Source of the DNA: Microvirga calopogonii
Lineage (GTDB): Bacteria > Pseudomonadota > Alphaproteobacteria > Rhizobiales > Beijerinckiaceae
Direction of reading: 5' to 3'
Assembly: GCF_003347665.1 (NCBI RefSeq)
Contig: NZ_QDGA01000016.1
Location: forward strand, 1-64,000
Length of the DNA: 64,000 bases
The position numbers and the translations under genes were made by a program. The notes beneath the pieces are model-generated. The model saw nothing but the letters and a program-made list of their open reading frames with translations. It was not told where the DNA came from and made no database searches. Shown here one piece after another: positions 53,314 through 63,491 of the stretch (within the stretch, counting starts at the first letter, position 1; every line of letters starts with the position of its first letter).

Positions 53314-54957
53314 ATGTCTGCAACCTCCGTCTTGATCCACCTTTTCGGTGAGATTGCCCTGCTTTTGTGGGGCATCAACATGGTCAATAGCGGGGTTCAG
53401 CGCGCTTTCGGCAGCGATCTTCGTTGGATTCTGGGCGTAGCGCTAAGGACGCGTCTGCAGGCCTTCCTCGCTGGACTGGGCGTAACGACGGTCCTGCAAA
53501 GCAGCACGGCGACGGCATTGATGGTGGCGTCCTTCACGGCTGGAGGCGCGGTCGATATCGTTCCGGCTCTGGCTGTGATGCTCGGGGCGAACGTGGGCAC
53601 CACGCTTATCGTGCAGGTGCTTTCGTTCGACGTGTCGTTGATCTTTCCGGCGCTGATTTTCGGCGGTTTCGTAGCTTACCGCCGCGGAAGAACGAGTCGG
53701 ATCAAGGATCTGGGCCGCGTGACCATCGGCCTGGGGCTGATGTTGCTTTCGCTGCATCTCCTCGGCGAAACGATCAGGCCCATTGAATCGTCGAAGGTCA
53801 TCAAGGACCTTCTGGCCGTCATCGCGCCCGATCCACTGATCCTGGTGCTCCTGTCCGCGCTCTTTGCATGGCTCGCCCATTCCAGCGTTGCCGCGTTGCT
53901 GTTCATCATGTCGCTTGCGGGAGCCGGCGTCATCGATGCTCATTCGGCTTTGGTCATGGTGCTGGGCGCCAATCTCGGCAGCTCCCTCAACCCCCTGCTG
54001 GAGGGAACCGGAGGCGATCCCGTCAAACTGCGCGTACCGTTCGGCAACTTCGCCATGCGGGTCATCGGCTGCCTCGTGACGTTTCCGCTGATCGACCCGA
54101 TCCTCTCTGCCATGTCGGTCTTCGACGCCCATCCGGAACGTCTGGCCGCGAATTTTCATACGCTTTTCAATCTCGTGGTTGCGGTAATCTTCATCCTGCC
54201 GCTGCCCTGGATTGCGCAGCTGCTGTTGAAGGTCTTTCCCGAGAAGCTCCGCGCCTCCGATCCGGGCACGCCGCAATATCTCGACAGGGATGCTCTCGAT
54301 ACTCCGTCCGTGGCCCTGTCCAACGCGGCCCGCGAAGTCCTGCGCATGGTCGATACCGTCGAGTCCATGCTGAGGAGTTCGCAGGATCTCTTCCGGGAGG
54401 ACGATATCAGCCGGGTGGATCAGGTGAGCCGCACGGACGACGTGCTCGACAGGCTGTTCAGCGCGATCCGCCGTTATCTGAGTTCGATCAACCACGAAAC
54501 CCTGAGCGAGGCGGAGGCGAAGCGCCTCTCGGATATCCTCGCCTTCGCCATTAATCTGGAACATGTGGGCGACATCATCGACAAGAACCTGATGGAACTG
54601 GCCGCCAAGCGCATCAAGAACCATCTGCGCCTGCCGAAGGACAGCCTGGAGGACATCACCAGCATGCATGCGAAGCTTCTGGAGCATCTGCAGCTTGCGG
54701 CATCAGTCCTGATGTTCCAGGACCTGGGTTCTGCCCGCAGGCTCGTCTCCGAGAAGGAGCGCTTCCGTGATCTCGAACGGGCGGTCGCGCAGAAGCATCT
54801 CGAACAGCTCCGGTCCGGCCGCGCCGTCGGCGATACCAGTGCGCTTCAGCTCGACATCGTACGCGATCTGAAGCGCATCGAGGCGCATATCGCTTCCACC
54901 GGACATTCGCTCCTCGAGCAGAGCGGGGAGCTCAAGCCCAGCCGCCTGACGTCGTGA
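53314..54957 (+). CDS. Na/phosphate cotransporter with PhoU-like domain
   Basis: 547 residues. The membrane half carries two inverted QSST-type repeats: GVTTVLQSSTATALMVASFTAGG and WLAHSSVAALLFIMSLAGAG, the sodium/phosphate binding signature of the Na/Pi-II (NptA/YjbB) family. The C-terminal half (about 335-540) is a PhoU-like helical domain (LRMVDTVESMLRSSQDLF, NLEHVGDIIDKNLMELAAKR) likely to regulate transport. It imports or effluxes phosphate with sodium. Stands alone; ends 9 bases from the converging DUF1127 gene. Confidence 0.92.
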   Translation: MSATSVLIHLFGEIALLLWGINMVNSGVQRAFGSDLRWILGVALRTRLQAFLAGLGVTTVLQSSTATALMVASFTAGGAVDIVPALAVMLGANVGTTLIVQVLSFDVSLIFPALIFGGFVAYRRGRTSRIKDLGRVTIGLGLMLLSLHLLGETIRPIESSKVIKDLLAVIAPDPLILVLLSALFAWLAHSSVAALLFIMSLAGAGVIDAHSALVMVLGANLGSSLNPLLEGTGGDPVKLRVPFGNFAMRVIGCLVTFPLIDPILSAMSVFDAHPERLAANFHTLFNLVVAVIFILPLPWIAQLLLKVFPEKLRASDPGTPQYLDRDALDTPSVALSNAAREVLRMVDTVESMLRSSQDLFREDDISRVDQVSRTDDVLDRLFSAIRRYLSSINHETLSEAEAKRLSDILAFAINLEHVGDIIDKNLMELAAKRIKNHLRLPKDSLEDITSMHAKLLEHLQLAASVLMFQDLGSARRLVSEKERFRDLERAVAQKHLEQLRSGRAVGDTSALQLDIVRDLKRIEAHIASTGHSLLEQSGELKPSRLTS

Positions 54958-54965
54958 GCCCAGGA

Positions 54966-55166
54966 TCACATCTTCTCCATCAGGGCGCGCCAGTCCATGT
55001 AGCGGGCAGGTTCGGGAAGACCGATGTCGCGCCGCTCGTGATCGGACAGGGCGCCCAGGTCCCGGATCACGGGCTGCGTCTTCCGGAAATCCGGGCGGAA
55101 CCAGAGCTTCAACCGCAGCCAAGCGCTTTCGACGCCGCGAACGCGGCGCGCATCTTCGTATCTCAT
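54966..55166 (-). CDS. DUF1127 small protein
   Basis: 66 residues. The motif VIRDLGALSDHERRDIGLPEPARY is the YjiS/DUF1127 signature (arginine-rich with LSxHxRRDIG). Some alphaproteobacterial DUF1127 proteins bind RNA and affect phosphate or C1 metabolism and sRNA turnover. ATG 55166; divergent from the LysR regulator with 126 bases between them. Confidence 0.88.
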   Translation of the reverse strand: MRYEDARRVRGVESAWLRLKLWFRPDFRKTQPVIRDLGALSDHERRDIGLPEPARYMDWRALMEKM

Positions 55167-55292
55167 GACAGCCTACCGTGATGGTTTGCCAGGGCTCCAG
55201 GGCCGTGGTGATGGGAAAGAGGATGCGCTTGTCAGGAAAACTTGACAAAGCAATTGCCGATAGGCTGGCATAAGGTAGCCTTATGGATCATC

Positions 55293-56228
55293 ATGTCTAA
55301 TCCGCCTTCCAAACTCCCTCCCATGAGCGCCGTCCGAGTCTTCGAGGCGGCTGCCCGGCATCAGAGCTTTACCCGCGCTGCCGAAGAACTCGGCATGACG
55401 CAGGCTGCGGTGAGCTACCAGATCAAGATTCTCGAAGACCGGGTCGGAGCACAGCTCTTCAACCGCTTGCCCCGCCAAGTGACCCTGACGACCAAGGGGC
55501 GCCAGCTTGCGCCCGCCGTAACGGAAGCCTTCGAAGCCCTTCGGAATGCGTTCTCGGGTGTTGAAGAGACGCTGCAAACAGTCCTGTCGCTCACGACCCT
55601 ATCCACCTTCGCTTCCAACTGGCTCGTGCCGCGCCTGGGGCGCTTCCGGCAGCTTCATCCGAACATTGCCGTTCAGATCTCCGTCTCGACCGAGATAGTG
55701 GAGCTTGGTCGCAGCGAGTTCGACATCGGGATCAGGAGCGGCACAGGAGACTGGCCGGGACTCGAGACACATGTCCTGTTTCCGAACCAGTTCATCCCGG
55801 TGTGCAGCCCCGAATTGCTCAAAAACGTCGAGTTGCGGGAGCCCATCGATATTCTCAAACTCCCGCTCATCTCTCCGAGCGATCCCTGGTGGCAGGACTG
55901 GTTCGCCGCTGCAGGAGAGACGAATGTCGACCTCTCGCGGCGCCCCGACAATTCGCTGGGGGTCCAGCAGCTCGAGGGCATGGCTGCCATCGCCGGGCAG
56001 GGCGTCGCGCTCATCAATCCCTTTTTCTTTCCCGAGGACTTGGCCTCCGGACGGCTGGTGAAGCCATTCGATCTGCTGGCCACCACGGACCGGAGCTACT
56101 GGCTCGTTTATCCGAAGGCCCGGAGACGCTCCGCAAAGGTCGAGGCTTTCAGGGATTGGGTGTTGAGCGAGGTGGCAGGGGACAGCGAGGCGGCGGATTG
56201 CAGGGCCAATGCGAAAACCGGGGCGTGA
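55293..56228 (+). CDS. LysR family transcriptional regulator (GcvA-like)
   Basis: 311 residues from ATG 55293. N-terminal winged helix (SAVRVFEAAARHQSFTRAAEELGMTQAAVSYQIKILEDRVGAQLFNRL, about 8-57) and a C-terminal effector domain with the GcvA-type FASNWLVPRLGRF. Target unknown; the divergent DUF1127 gene is one candidate. Upstream 55242-55247 is TTGACA but no good -10 follows at 17 bases. The stop codon is the loop of a perfect hairpin described separately. Confidence 0.92.
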   Translation: MSNPPSKLPPMSAVRVFEAAARHQSFTRAAEELGMTQAAVSYQIKILEDRVGAQLFNRLPRQVTLTTKGRQLAPAVTEAFEALRNAFSGVEETLQTVLSLTTLSTFASNWLVPRLGRFRQLHPNIAVQISVSTEIVELGRSEFDIGIRSGTGDWPGLETHVLFPNQFIPVCSPELLKNVELREPIDILKLPLISPSDPWWQDWFAAAGETNVDLSRRPDNSLGVQQLEGMAAIAGQGVALINPFFFPEDLASGRLVKPFDLLATTDRSYWLVYPKARRRSAKVEAFRDWVLSEVAGDSEAADCRANAKTGA

Positions 56229-56240
56229 CGCCCCGGTTTT
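56214..56240. terminator. Bidirectional terminator with the stop codon as loop
   Basis: AAAACCGGGGCG (56214-56225) and CGCCCCGGTTTT (56229-56240) form a perfect 12-bp stem; the three-base loop TGA is the LysR stop codon. The A and T ends give a T tract on both strands, so it can end transcription of the LysR gene and of the converging opgGH operon. Confidence 0.85.
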
Positions 56241-56249
56241 CATCACTTC

Positions 56250-58445
56250 TTATTCCGCCGCCTGCGCTTCTGCGGGCTTGGGCTTCAGATGGACGAGCAT
56301 GTCGATGAGCGCCCGGTCGTGGAGAACGACCATCCGCTCCTTGTTGTGCAACCAGCTGACGGCATCGTCGATGGTTTCGGCATCGACGAGTTTAGCCTCC
56401 GCGAGGGCCCGCTCCGTCTCGATGATGCCGCGCTTGCGGGGCAGGGCGGGCGGCAACATTTCGAGGTGCCGCTCCCGCAGGTTGGCATCCTCATAGATGG
56501 CCCGGACACTGTCGGCGTCGTCAAAGCCGAAAGCGGCATTGCGAGCCTGCAGCTCGTTTGCGCGCGTCGCGATGGCAGGCGGCTGGTACTCCTCGGGCGT
56601 ACGCAGAAGCCCCAGCCGTTTCAGCGCCAGACCGGCGCCGAGTTGGCCGCTGAGCCAGGAAAGGGGAATGGCAAGCAGCAGGCCGATGATCGTGGGGGAC
56701 ATCCAAAGGAACAGGGATGTGGCGATCATGAAGGCGGAGATGCCGGCCAGTATTCCGAGAACCGTGTGGGCGCGGTGGCGGCGCACGATATCCTTGAATG
56801 GGATGGATCCGTCGTCGCGACGCTGCGGCTGCCAGCCCGTGTCGCGTCCGAGCAGGATCTGGAAGACCGAGCCCGACTGGATGAGCATCAGGATCGGTGC
56901 CAGGAGCGCGGAGAGGATGATCTCGATCGTGGACGAGATGATCAGCCGGATGCCTCCTCCCGATGCCCGCCGGTCGCTGCTGCGGATGAGCATCAGCAGG
57001 AGACCGAAGATCTTCGGGGCCAGCAGGATCCCCATGGTCAGCGCGAAGAGCGCCAGGGCTCGCTCGGGGTCGAACCGGGGCCAGATCGGATAAAGGCGGA
57101 AGTCACGGGCGAAATATTCCGGCCGGATGTAGGTGGTCTGCAGGACCAGCGCGATACCGACGATCAGCTGGAACAGCCAGAACGGTGAGGCGAGATAGGA
57201 CATGATGCCGGTGGCGAAGTGCTGTCGCGTCGGCAGCTTCAGGCCTTTGGCCCCGATGACCCGCATGTGCTGGAGATTGCCTTGGCACCAGCGCCTGTCA
57301 CGAGCCGACAGGTCGATGAGGGACGGCGGGCTCTCTTCATAGGAGCCCTGCAGATCCGCCAGCATATAGACCGACCATCCGGCACGGCGCAGAAGGGCCG
57401 CCTCGACGAAGTCATGGCTCAGGATATGGCCGCCGAAGGGAGGTTTGCCCTTCAGGTCGGGCAGCCCGCCATGGGCGGCGAAGGCCTTGGTCCGGATGAT
57501 CGCATTATGGCCCCAGTAATTGCCGTCTCGCCCCATCCAGACTGCGAGGCCCATCGCGATGACCGGACCCGTGACACGCGCGGCATATTGCTGAAGCCGG
57601 GCAAAGAGCGTGTTGCGGTTGATGATGAGCGGCAGCGACTGAATGATTCCCGCATCGGGATCGGCTTCCATGGCGGCAGCCAAGCGCACGATGCACTCAC
57701 CCGTCATGAGGCTGTCGGCGTCGAGGACCAGCATGTGCTCGTAATGCCCGCCCCAGCGGGACACGAAATCGGCAATGTTGCCGGCCTTGCGATGGTGGTT
57801 CTTCTGGCGATGGCGGTAGTAGAACCTCGCTCCCGGGCCAAGACGCTCCCTTAGGGCAAGGAATGCCCGCTCCTCCGCCACCCAGGCATCCGGATTCGTA
57901 GTATCGGACAGGATGAAGTAGTCGAAATGGTCACCGAGGCCTGTCGCCTCGACCGATTCATGGATCGCTTCCAGGGCTGCAAAGGTCCGGTCCGTCTGCT
58001 CGTTATAGACAGGCATGACGATGGCAGTGCGCTGCTTCAGCGAAGCAGGCAGGTGCCCCCTGTGTCCGGGGCGCCGCAGCAGGGCGAAGAAGCCTAACAG
58101 GGCGCTGGTGAAAGCGACTGCGATCCAGGAGAAGTTCACGGTGAACAGCGCAACGAGCACCCACTGGAGCGCCGTCGTCCGGCTCACCGACACGACTTGG
58201 TACATCTCGTAGGTGCCGTAGGCGGTCAGCAGCAATCCGCCTCCGAAAACGAAAAGGCGGGCGAGCCAGATCCCCAGCTTGGGGTGCTGGTGAAGCGGCC
58301 GGCGCTCCTCCGATTCCGACCAGCGGCGAAGCGACTGGGTCGGCATGTCCAGGTGCTTTTCCGGCGGCATAGAGGGTGTGGGCCGTCCGAGGGCGGCCAC
58401 GTTCGGGTTAGAGTCGGGACCTACGGTGTCCAACGATAAAGCCAT
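56250..58445 (-). CDS. opgH: Glucans biosynthesis glucosyltransferase OpgH (MdoH)
   Basis: 731-residue inner-membrane glycosyltransferase family 2 enzyme that makes the beta-1,2-glucan backbone of osmoregulated periplasmic glucans from UDP-glucose. Several membrane helices flank the catalytic domain, which has VMPVYNEQTDRTFAALEAI, ADSLMTGECIVRLA (the DxD-type acidic site) and the DRRWCQGNLQH (QxxRW-type) motif. ATG 58445 overlaps the end of opgG by 25 bases, so the two are coupled. Confidence 0.95.
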   Translation of the reverse strand: MALSLDTVGPDSNPNVAALGRPTPSMPPEKHLDMPTQSLRRWSESEERRPLHQHPKLGIWLARLFVFGGGLLLTAYGTYEMYQVVSVSRTTALQWVLVALFTVNFSWIAVAFTSALLGFFALLRRPGHRGHLPASLKQRTAIVMPVYNEQTDRTFAALEAIHESVEATGLGDHFDYFILSDTTNPDAWVAEERAFLALRERLGPGARFYYRHRQKNHHRKAGNIADFVSRWGGHYEHMLVLDADSLMTGECIVRLAAAMEADPDAGIIQSLPLIINRNTLFARLQQYAARVTGPVIAMGLAVWMGRDGNYWGHNAIIRTKAFAAHGGLPDLKGKPPFGGHILSHDFVEAALLRRAGWSVYMLADLQGSYEESPPSLIDLSARDRRWCQGNLQHMRVIGAKGLKLPTRQHFATGIMSYLASPFWLFQLIVGIALVLQTTYIRPEYFARDFRLYPIWPRFDPERALALFALTMGILLAPKIFGLLLMLIRSSDRRASGGGIRLIISSTIEIILSALLAPILMLIQSGSVFQILLGRDTGWQPQRRDDGSIPFKDIVRRHRAHTVLGILAGISAFMIATSLFLWMSPTIIGLLLAIPLSWLSGQLGAGLALKRLGLLRTPEEYQPPAIATRANELQARNAAFGFDDADSVRAIYEDANLRERHLEMLPPALPRKRGIIETERALAEAKLVDAETIDDAVSWLHNKERMVVLHDRALIDMLVHLKPKPAEAQAAE

Positions 58446-59992
58446 GTCTCGCTAATCGGTTTCCCGCCTGCTTCAAGGATCAGGCGCATCTCACACGCGT
58501 TTTCGTTGCCCGGGTCAAGCTCGAACGCAACACGTACTGTCTTTCGTTCCGGATATGGCAAAAGTTTGAGGTTCTGAAACGTTCCAGGGCCAACGGTCAG
58601 AACCGATTTTAGGTCCGTCGGCAGATTGTCGCCCAGCGCGTCGCCGGTAAAGTCGACCGTGAATCGCCGTCTCCTGCCCCCGCTGCCCCGGCCCGAGCGC
58701 GTCGCCGATACGGTTGCAAGGGGCGGCCGTTCAGGGGCGTTCCATCCCCAATACTGCCGGTACGCAATGGCGACTTCGGACCCGGCCGCCATCGGCGCCT
58801 TCGGACGCCAATAGGTCAGAATATTGTCGTTGATTTCCGAGTCGGTCGGAATTTCGAGCAGCTGGACGCTGCCTTGGCCCCAATCGCCCAACGGCTCGAT
58901 CCAGAGGCTCGGCTTGCGCTCGAATCGCTGGTCGTCGTCCTGGAAGGCTTCATAGGAACGCTCCCGCTGCAGCAGGCCGAATCCACGTGGTGAGCTGTCG
59001 ACGAAGGCCGAAATCTGAAGAGTTTCGGGATTGTGCAGCGGACGCCACAGCCATTCTCCCGAGCCGTTCAGCATCTGGAGCCCGGAGGATTCGTAGACGG
59101 CGGGGCGGATGTCGTCCGAGTTGAGAAGATCGTTCGGCCCATAGAGGTAGGTCGAGGCGATCCCCCCGAGGCCCACATGCTCCAGGTTGACGCGAGGGAA
59201 GAGGGTCATCTCCACGTCGACGATGGTCATGTCGCCAGGGCGGAACGTCATTCGCACCGCGCCGGTGGTCGATTCCGAATCGAGTACGCCATGCACGGTG
59301 ATGGCGTTGCTCCCTACGGCCGGACGTTCGAGCCAGAATGCACGGAAAACCGGAAATTCCTCACCACGTGCTTCGGCCGGGCGCAAGGTCAGAGCCCGGG
59401 CGATCGCACCGTAAGACTGGCCGCGTGCGATGGCACGGAAGAAGGTGCCGCCCTGAACGAAGGCGAAGTCGAACGGTTTCCCGTTTCCGAGCTGCGCGAT
59501 CAGCTTGAAGCCCGAAAAGCCGATATCCGGCAGATTGTTCGGCGGATTGATGCGGCCATAATCGAACTGGCTCGGGCTGAAGCCGATCCGTCTGACGGCG
59601 CCATCCTCCACGAGGTAGAGATCCACCGCATCCCTGAACACGAAGCCTCGATGAAGCGGCTCGACGGAGATGCCGCGGTTTTCCGTGCTCCAGATGGCCG
59701 GCTGATTGTAGCGGATGGTGGAGTATTGCTCCTGATTCAGGTTGCCGAACACATCCGGCAGATCGTTCGGGGCGGCTACATACGGCTTCTTGGAGAGCTG
59801 CCGTGCAATATCGATCACAACCGCCGGGTCGAACCGCTGATTCTCGCCCATCCTTGCTGAAATTGTCGCTTGAGGTGTTTGGGCTCGGACGGCAGGCGCG
59901 TATGCGAGCCCGGCGACGGAGACGCCGATATAGGCCAGCATGTCGCGCCGGCGAGGATGAAAAGGGGAGGAACCCCTTGGCGGAACCGGCAC
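58421..59992 (-). CDS. opgG: Periplasmic glucans biosynthesis protein OpgG/OpgD family
   Basis: 523 residues from GTG 59992; a longer frame to ATG 60103 exists but would bury the signal. The N-terminus FHPRRRDMLAYIGVSVAGLAYAPAVRAQ is a twin-arginine signal peptide, so it is exported folded, as E. coli OpgD is. The rest has the OpgG beta-sandwich sequence (YSTIRYNQPAIWSTEN, GFSGFKLIAQLGNG, WLYRWTP end). It shapes or transfers glucan to make periplasmic glucans with OpgH, encoded next. Confidence 0.92.
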   Translation of the reverse strand: MPVPPRGSSPFHPRRRDMLAYIGVSVAGLAYAPAVRAQTPQATISARMGENQRFDPAVVIDIARQLSKKPYVAAPNDLPDVFGNLNQEQYSTIRYNQPAIWSTENRGISVEPLHRGFVFRDAVDLYLVEDGAVRRIGFSPSQFDYGRINPPNNLPDIGFSGFKLIAQLGNGKPFDFAFVQGGTFFRAIARGQSYGAIARALTLRPAEARGEEFPVFRAFWLERPAVGSNAITVHGVLDSESTTGAVRMTFRPGDMTIVDVEMTLFPRVNLEHVGLGGIASTYLYGPNDLLNSDDIRPAVYESSGLQMLNGSGEWLWRPLHNPETLQISAFVDSSPRGFGLLQRERSYEAFQDDDQRFERKPSLWIEPLGDWGQGSVQLLEIPTDSEINDNILTYWRPKAPMAAGSEVAIAYRQYWGWNAPERPPLATVSATRSGRGSGGRRRRFTVDFTGDALGDNLPTDLKSVLTVGPGTFQNLKLLPYPERKTVRVAFELDPGNENACEMRLILEAGGKPISETWLYRWTP

Positions 59993-60176
59993 AGCGATAC
60001 TCTTGTGTGAACGAGGCTCTTCAGCCAGACAGTTGGAATGCCCTATACATATCGTCAATCGTGAGCATGAAGTAAACGCAGCTGGCGGTGGAAAGCGCCT
60101 CATTGCTTATGAAAAGATTGCTGAAATACCCCTTCGGACTAAGTTCGACACCAAAGTGTCACGGGATTGAAACTGT

Positions 60177-61553
60177 ATGACCTCGCCTGACTCCTTCAAG
60201 ACGCCATCGTCACGTAGCTGCCTTGCCGTCGTACTGGCCGCAGGTGAGGGAACCCGGATGAAATCCGGAAAGCCCAAGGTCCTGCACCAGGTGGCGAACC
60301 GTTCCATGGTCGGCCATGTGCTTGCCACTCTCGCGAAAGCCGGCGCCTCGAGTGTTGCTGCGGTCATCGGGCCGGACCGGGACGATGTCGCGAAGGAAGT
60401 GCAGAAGGGTTTTCCCGAAGCGCGGATCTTCGTTCAAAAGGATCGGCTCGGGACAGCCCATGCGGTGCTGAGTGCCCGGGAGGCTCTGGCCCTTGGAGCG
60501 GACGATGTCATCATCGCCTTCGGCGATACGCCGCTCGTCCTGGCCGAAACCTTCGCCAAGCTCCGGGCTCCGCTCGCGCAAGGGGCCGGCGTTGTGGCCA
60601 TGGGTTTCGAGGCGAAGGATCCCACTGGTTATGGCCGTTTCATCACATCCGGCGATGAGCTTCTAGCCATCCGCGAGCACAAGGACGCCAGCGAGGCCGA
60701 GCGCAGGATCACGCTCTGCAACGGCGGCTTGATGGCAATCCGCGGCGACCTTGCCCTCACGTTGCTCGACCAAGTCAGAAATGACAACGCGAAGGGCGAG
60801 TACTATCTCACGGACATCGTCGAGATCGCTCGCTCCCTTGGATATAGGACAGCCGCCGTGGTCGTCCCTGAAGACGAGGTTCACGGCGTCAACGACCGGG
60901 CCCAGCTCGCGGCAGCCGAGCGGATCATCCAGGAGCGGCTGCGCCAGGAGGCCATGGCATCGGGTGTGACCCTCGTGGCTCCCGAGACGGTCTTCTTCAG
61001 CCATGACACCCGTCTTGGACAGGATGTCGTGGTGGAGCCTCATGTCGTCTTCGGTCCCGGCGTTGTTGTCGAGGAGGGGGCTGTCGTGCATAGCTTCAGC
61101 CACCTTGAGGGCACGCGGATTGCATCCGGAGCCGGCGTCGGGCCCTTCGCGCGGCTGCGCCCGGGCGCCTCGATCGGTCCCAAGGCCAAGGTCGGCAATT
61201 TCGTCGAGATCAAGAACACGGAGCTCGGGGCCGGCGCCAAGGTGAGCCACCTGACCTATCTGGGCGATGCCAGCATCGGAGCCGAGGTCAATATCGGCGC
61301 GGGCACGATCACCTGCAATTACGACGGATACGGCAAGTACCGGACGGAGATCGGCGAGGGAGCCTTCATCGGCTCGAACTCCTCACTCGTGGCTCCCATC
61401 ACCATCGGCAAAGGAGCTTTCGTCGGATCCGGGTCGGTTATTACGGACAATATCCCTGAGAACGCTTTGGCCCTCGGCCGCGGACGTCAGATTGTAAAAG
61501 AAGGCTGGGCCCTTGCATTCAGAGAGAAGGCTCAGGCCGCCAAGAAGAAATAA
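60177..61553 (+). CDS. glmU: Bifunctional GlcN-1-P acetyltransferase/GlcNAc-1-P uridyltransferase
   Basis: Last two steps of UDP-GlcNAc synthesis for peptidoglycan and LPS. The N-terminal pyrophosphorylase domain opens with [25 protein letters not shown] (about 19-43) and has [10 protein letters not shown] and [10 protein letters not shown]. The C-terminal left-handed beta helix (about 260-450) has hexapeptide repeats and the acetyl-CoA site segments [25 protein letters not shown] and [15 protein letters not shown]. The length of 458 residues is normal. glmS follows after 111 bases. Confidence 0.97.
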   Translation: MTSPDSFKTPSSRSCLAVVLAAGEGTRMKSGKPKVLHQVANRSMVGHVLATLAKAGASSVAAVIGPDRDDVAKEVQKGFPEARIFVQKDRLGTAHAVLSAREALALGADDVIIAFGDTPLVLAETFAKLRAPLAQGAGVVAMGFEAKDPTGYGRFITSGDELLAIREHKDASEAERRITLCNGGLMAIRGDLALTLLDQVRNDNAKGEYYLTDIVEIARSLGYRTAAVVVPEDEVHGVNDRAQLAAAERIIQERLRQEAMASGVTLVAPETVFFSHDTRLGQDVVVEPHVVFGPGVVVEEGAVVHSFSHLEGTRIASGAGVGPFARLRPGASIGPKAKVGNFVEIKNTELGAGAKVSHLTYLGDASIGAEVNIGAGTITCNYDGYGKYRTEIGEGAFIGSNSSLVAPITIGKGAFVGSGSVITDNIPENALALGRGRQIVKEGWALAFREKAQAAKKK

Positions 61554-61664
61554 GGACCCTTGTCACAATAGGTTACGCAAGTTGATTCCGCCGTAAGGCC
61601 GAGCCTCTGTAAGGACACCTCGGAGCTTAGCGGCTGTCGGATTAGATGGAGGAAGTTTCAGGGC

Positions 61665-63491
61665 ATGTGCGGAATCGTTGGAATTGTCGGAAAGACTCCT
61701 GTCGCGCCACAGATCGTGGAGGCTCTCAAGCGGCTGGAGTATCGCGGGTACGATTCCGCCGGCGTCGCGACTCTGGAGGAAGGCCGGCTCGACCGCCGGC
61801 GTGCCGAGGGCAAGCTGCGCAATCTGGAGACCAAGCTCTCCCAGGCCCCGCTCTCCGGTGTGATCGGCATCGGCCACACCCGGTGGGCCACTCATGGCAA
61901 GCCCAATGAGACCAATGCCCATCCCCATGCGACCGATAAGCTCGCGGTCGTCCATAACGGTATCATCGAGAACTTCCGGGAGCTGAAGACGGGGCTCGAG
62001 GCGAAGGGGGTGCGGTTCGAGACGGAGACCGATACCGAAGTGGTTGCCCAACTCGTGACCTATGAGATTCGCCAGGGACGGCTACCCATCGAAGCGGTCG
62101 CCGTGACCTTGCCGCGCCTGCGCGGTGCTTTCGCGCTCGGATTCCTGTTCTCGGGTGAGGACGACCTGCTGATCGGCGCCCGCCACGGCGCACCCCTCGC
62201 CATCGGCTATGGCGAGGGCGAGATGTATCTCGGCTCGGACGCTCTGGCCTTGGCCCCGTTCACGGATGAGGTGGTCTATCTGGATGACGGCGATTGGGCG
62301 ATCCTGACCCGTAGAGGGGCCGATATCCGGGACGAGAGCGGCAAGCCGGTGCAACGGGTCCGACACAGGATACCGGTTGGTTCCTTCCTAGCCGACAAGG
62401 GCAATTACCGCCATTTCATGGCCAAGGAGATCCATGAACAGGCGGAGGTCGTGGGCCGCACGCTCGCCCATTACGTGAACTTCGGAGCCGAGCGCGTTGA
62501 ACTGCCAGTCGAATTGCCTTTCGACTTCAGGGACCTGAAGCGGATCTCCATCTCCGCCTGCGGAACCGCGTATCTCGCGGGGCTGATCTCGAAATACTGG
62601 TTCGAGCGTCTGGCGCGCATCCCGGTCGAGATCGATGTCGCGTCCGAGTTCCGTTACCGGGAGGCTCCTCTGGAGCCAGGCGGCTTGGCATTGTTCGTGT
62701 CCCAATCGGGCGAGACGGCGGATACGCTGGCTTCGCTCCGCTATGCCACCGCCGAGAAGCAGCATACGCTCTCCGTGGTGAACGTGCCGACCTCCACCAT
62801 GGCGCGCGAGAGCAATGTCATCGCGCAGACGCTAGCGGGCGTCGAGGTGGGCGTGGCCTCGACCAAGGCCTTCACCTGCCAGCTCACGGTCCTCCTGTCT
62901 CTTGCCATCGCGGCCGGCCGGGCGCGCGGCGCCCTCAGTGCCGAGGAGGAGAAGGAGCTGGTCAATGCCCTCATTGCCGTTCCTGGTCAGATGACCGAGG
63001 CCATGAAGCGCGAGCATCAGATCGAAATCCTGGCCCGCGACCTCTCCAAGGCGAAGGACGTGCTGTATCTCGGGCGCGGCACGTCCTATCCACTCGCCAT
63101 GGAAGGAGCTTTGAAGCTCAAGGAAATCTCGTACATTCACGCTGAAGGCTATGCGGCGGGCGAGCTCAAGCACGGTCCCATTGCGCTCATCGACGAGACG
63201 ATGCCCGTGATCGTGATCGCGCCGCACGACAACATCTTCGAGAAGACTGTGTCCAACATGCAGGAAGTGGCCGCCCGCGGTGGACGCATCATCCTCATCA
63301 CGGACGAGCGCGGTGCGCTGGAAGCCGGTCTCGACACCATGGCGACCATTATCCTGCCGTCCGCGCATCCGGTCGTGGCACCGATCGTGAACGCGGTTCC
63401 GATCCAGCTGCTCGCCTATCACACGGCCGTTTTCATGGGCAAAGACGTGGATCAGCCGCGCAATCTCGCGAAATCCGTCACGGTGGAATGA
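61665..63491 (+). CDS. glmS: Glutamine--fructose-6-phosphate aminotransferase
   Basis: Makes glucosamine 6-phosphate from fructose 6-phosphate and glutamine. 608 residues: the N-terminal glutaminase (Cys2 nucleophile after Met, CGIVGIVGK, then RGYDSAG and TRWATHGKPNETNAHPH) and two SIS domains (ISACGTAYLAGLISKYWFE, SQSGETADTL, GRGTSYPLAMEGALKLKEISYIHAEGYAAGELKHGP). The C-terminal KSVTVE is the family end. The upstream gap is too short and unlike a glmS ribozyme. It overlaps the next gene by four bases (ATGA). Confidence 0.97.
   Translation: MCGIVGIVGKTPVAPQIVEALKRLEYRGYDSAGVATLEEGRLDRRRAEGKLRNLETKLSQAPLSGVIGIGHTRWATHGKPNETNAHPHATDKLAVVHNGIIENFRELKTGLEAKGVRFETETDTEVVAQLVTYEIRQGRLPIEAVAVTLPRLRGAFALGFLFSGEDDLLIGARHGAPLAIGYGEGEMYLGSDALALAPFTDEVVYLDDGDWAILTRRGADIRDESGKPVQRVRHRIPVGSFLADKGNYRHFMAKEIHEQAEVVGRTLAHYVNFGAERVELPVELPFDFRDLKRISISACGTAYLAGLISKYWFERLARIPVEIDVASEFRYREAPLEPGGLALFVSQSGETADTLASLRYATAEKQHTLSVVNVPTSTMARESNVIAQTLAGVEVGVASTKAFTCQLTVLLSLAIAAGRARGALSAEEEKELVNALIAVPGQMTEAMKREHQIEILARDLSKAKDVLYLGRGTSYPLAMEGALKLKEISYIHAEGYAAGELKHGPIALIDETMPVIVIAPHDNIFEKTVSNMQEVAARGGRIILITDERGALEAGLDTMATIILPSAHPVVAPIVNAVPIQLLAYHTAVFMGKDVDQPRNLAKSVTVE

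Noticed and set aside
55242..55274. Promoter TTGACA before the LysR gene
   Set aside because: Good -35 but no acceptable -10 at 16-18 bases.
61554..61664. glmS ribozyme
   Set aside because: The 111-base gap shows no ribozyme core and such ribozymes are found mainly in Gram-positive bacteria.
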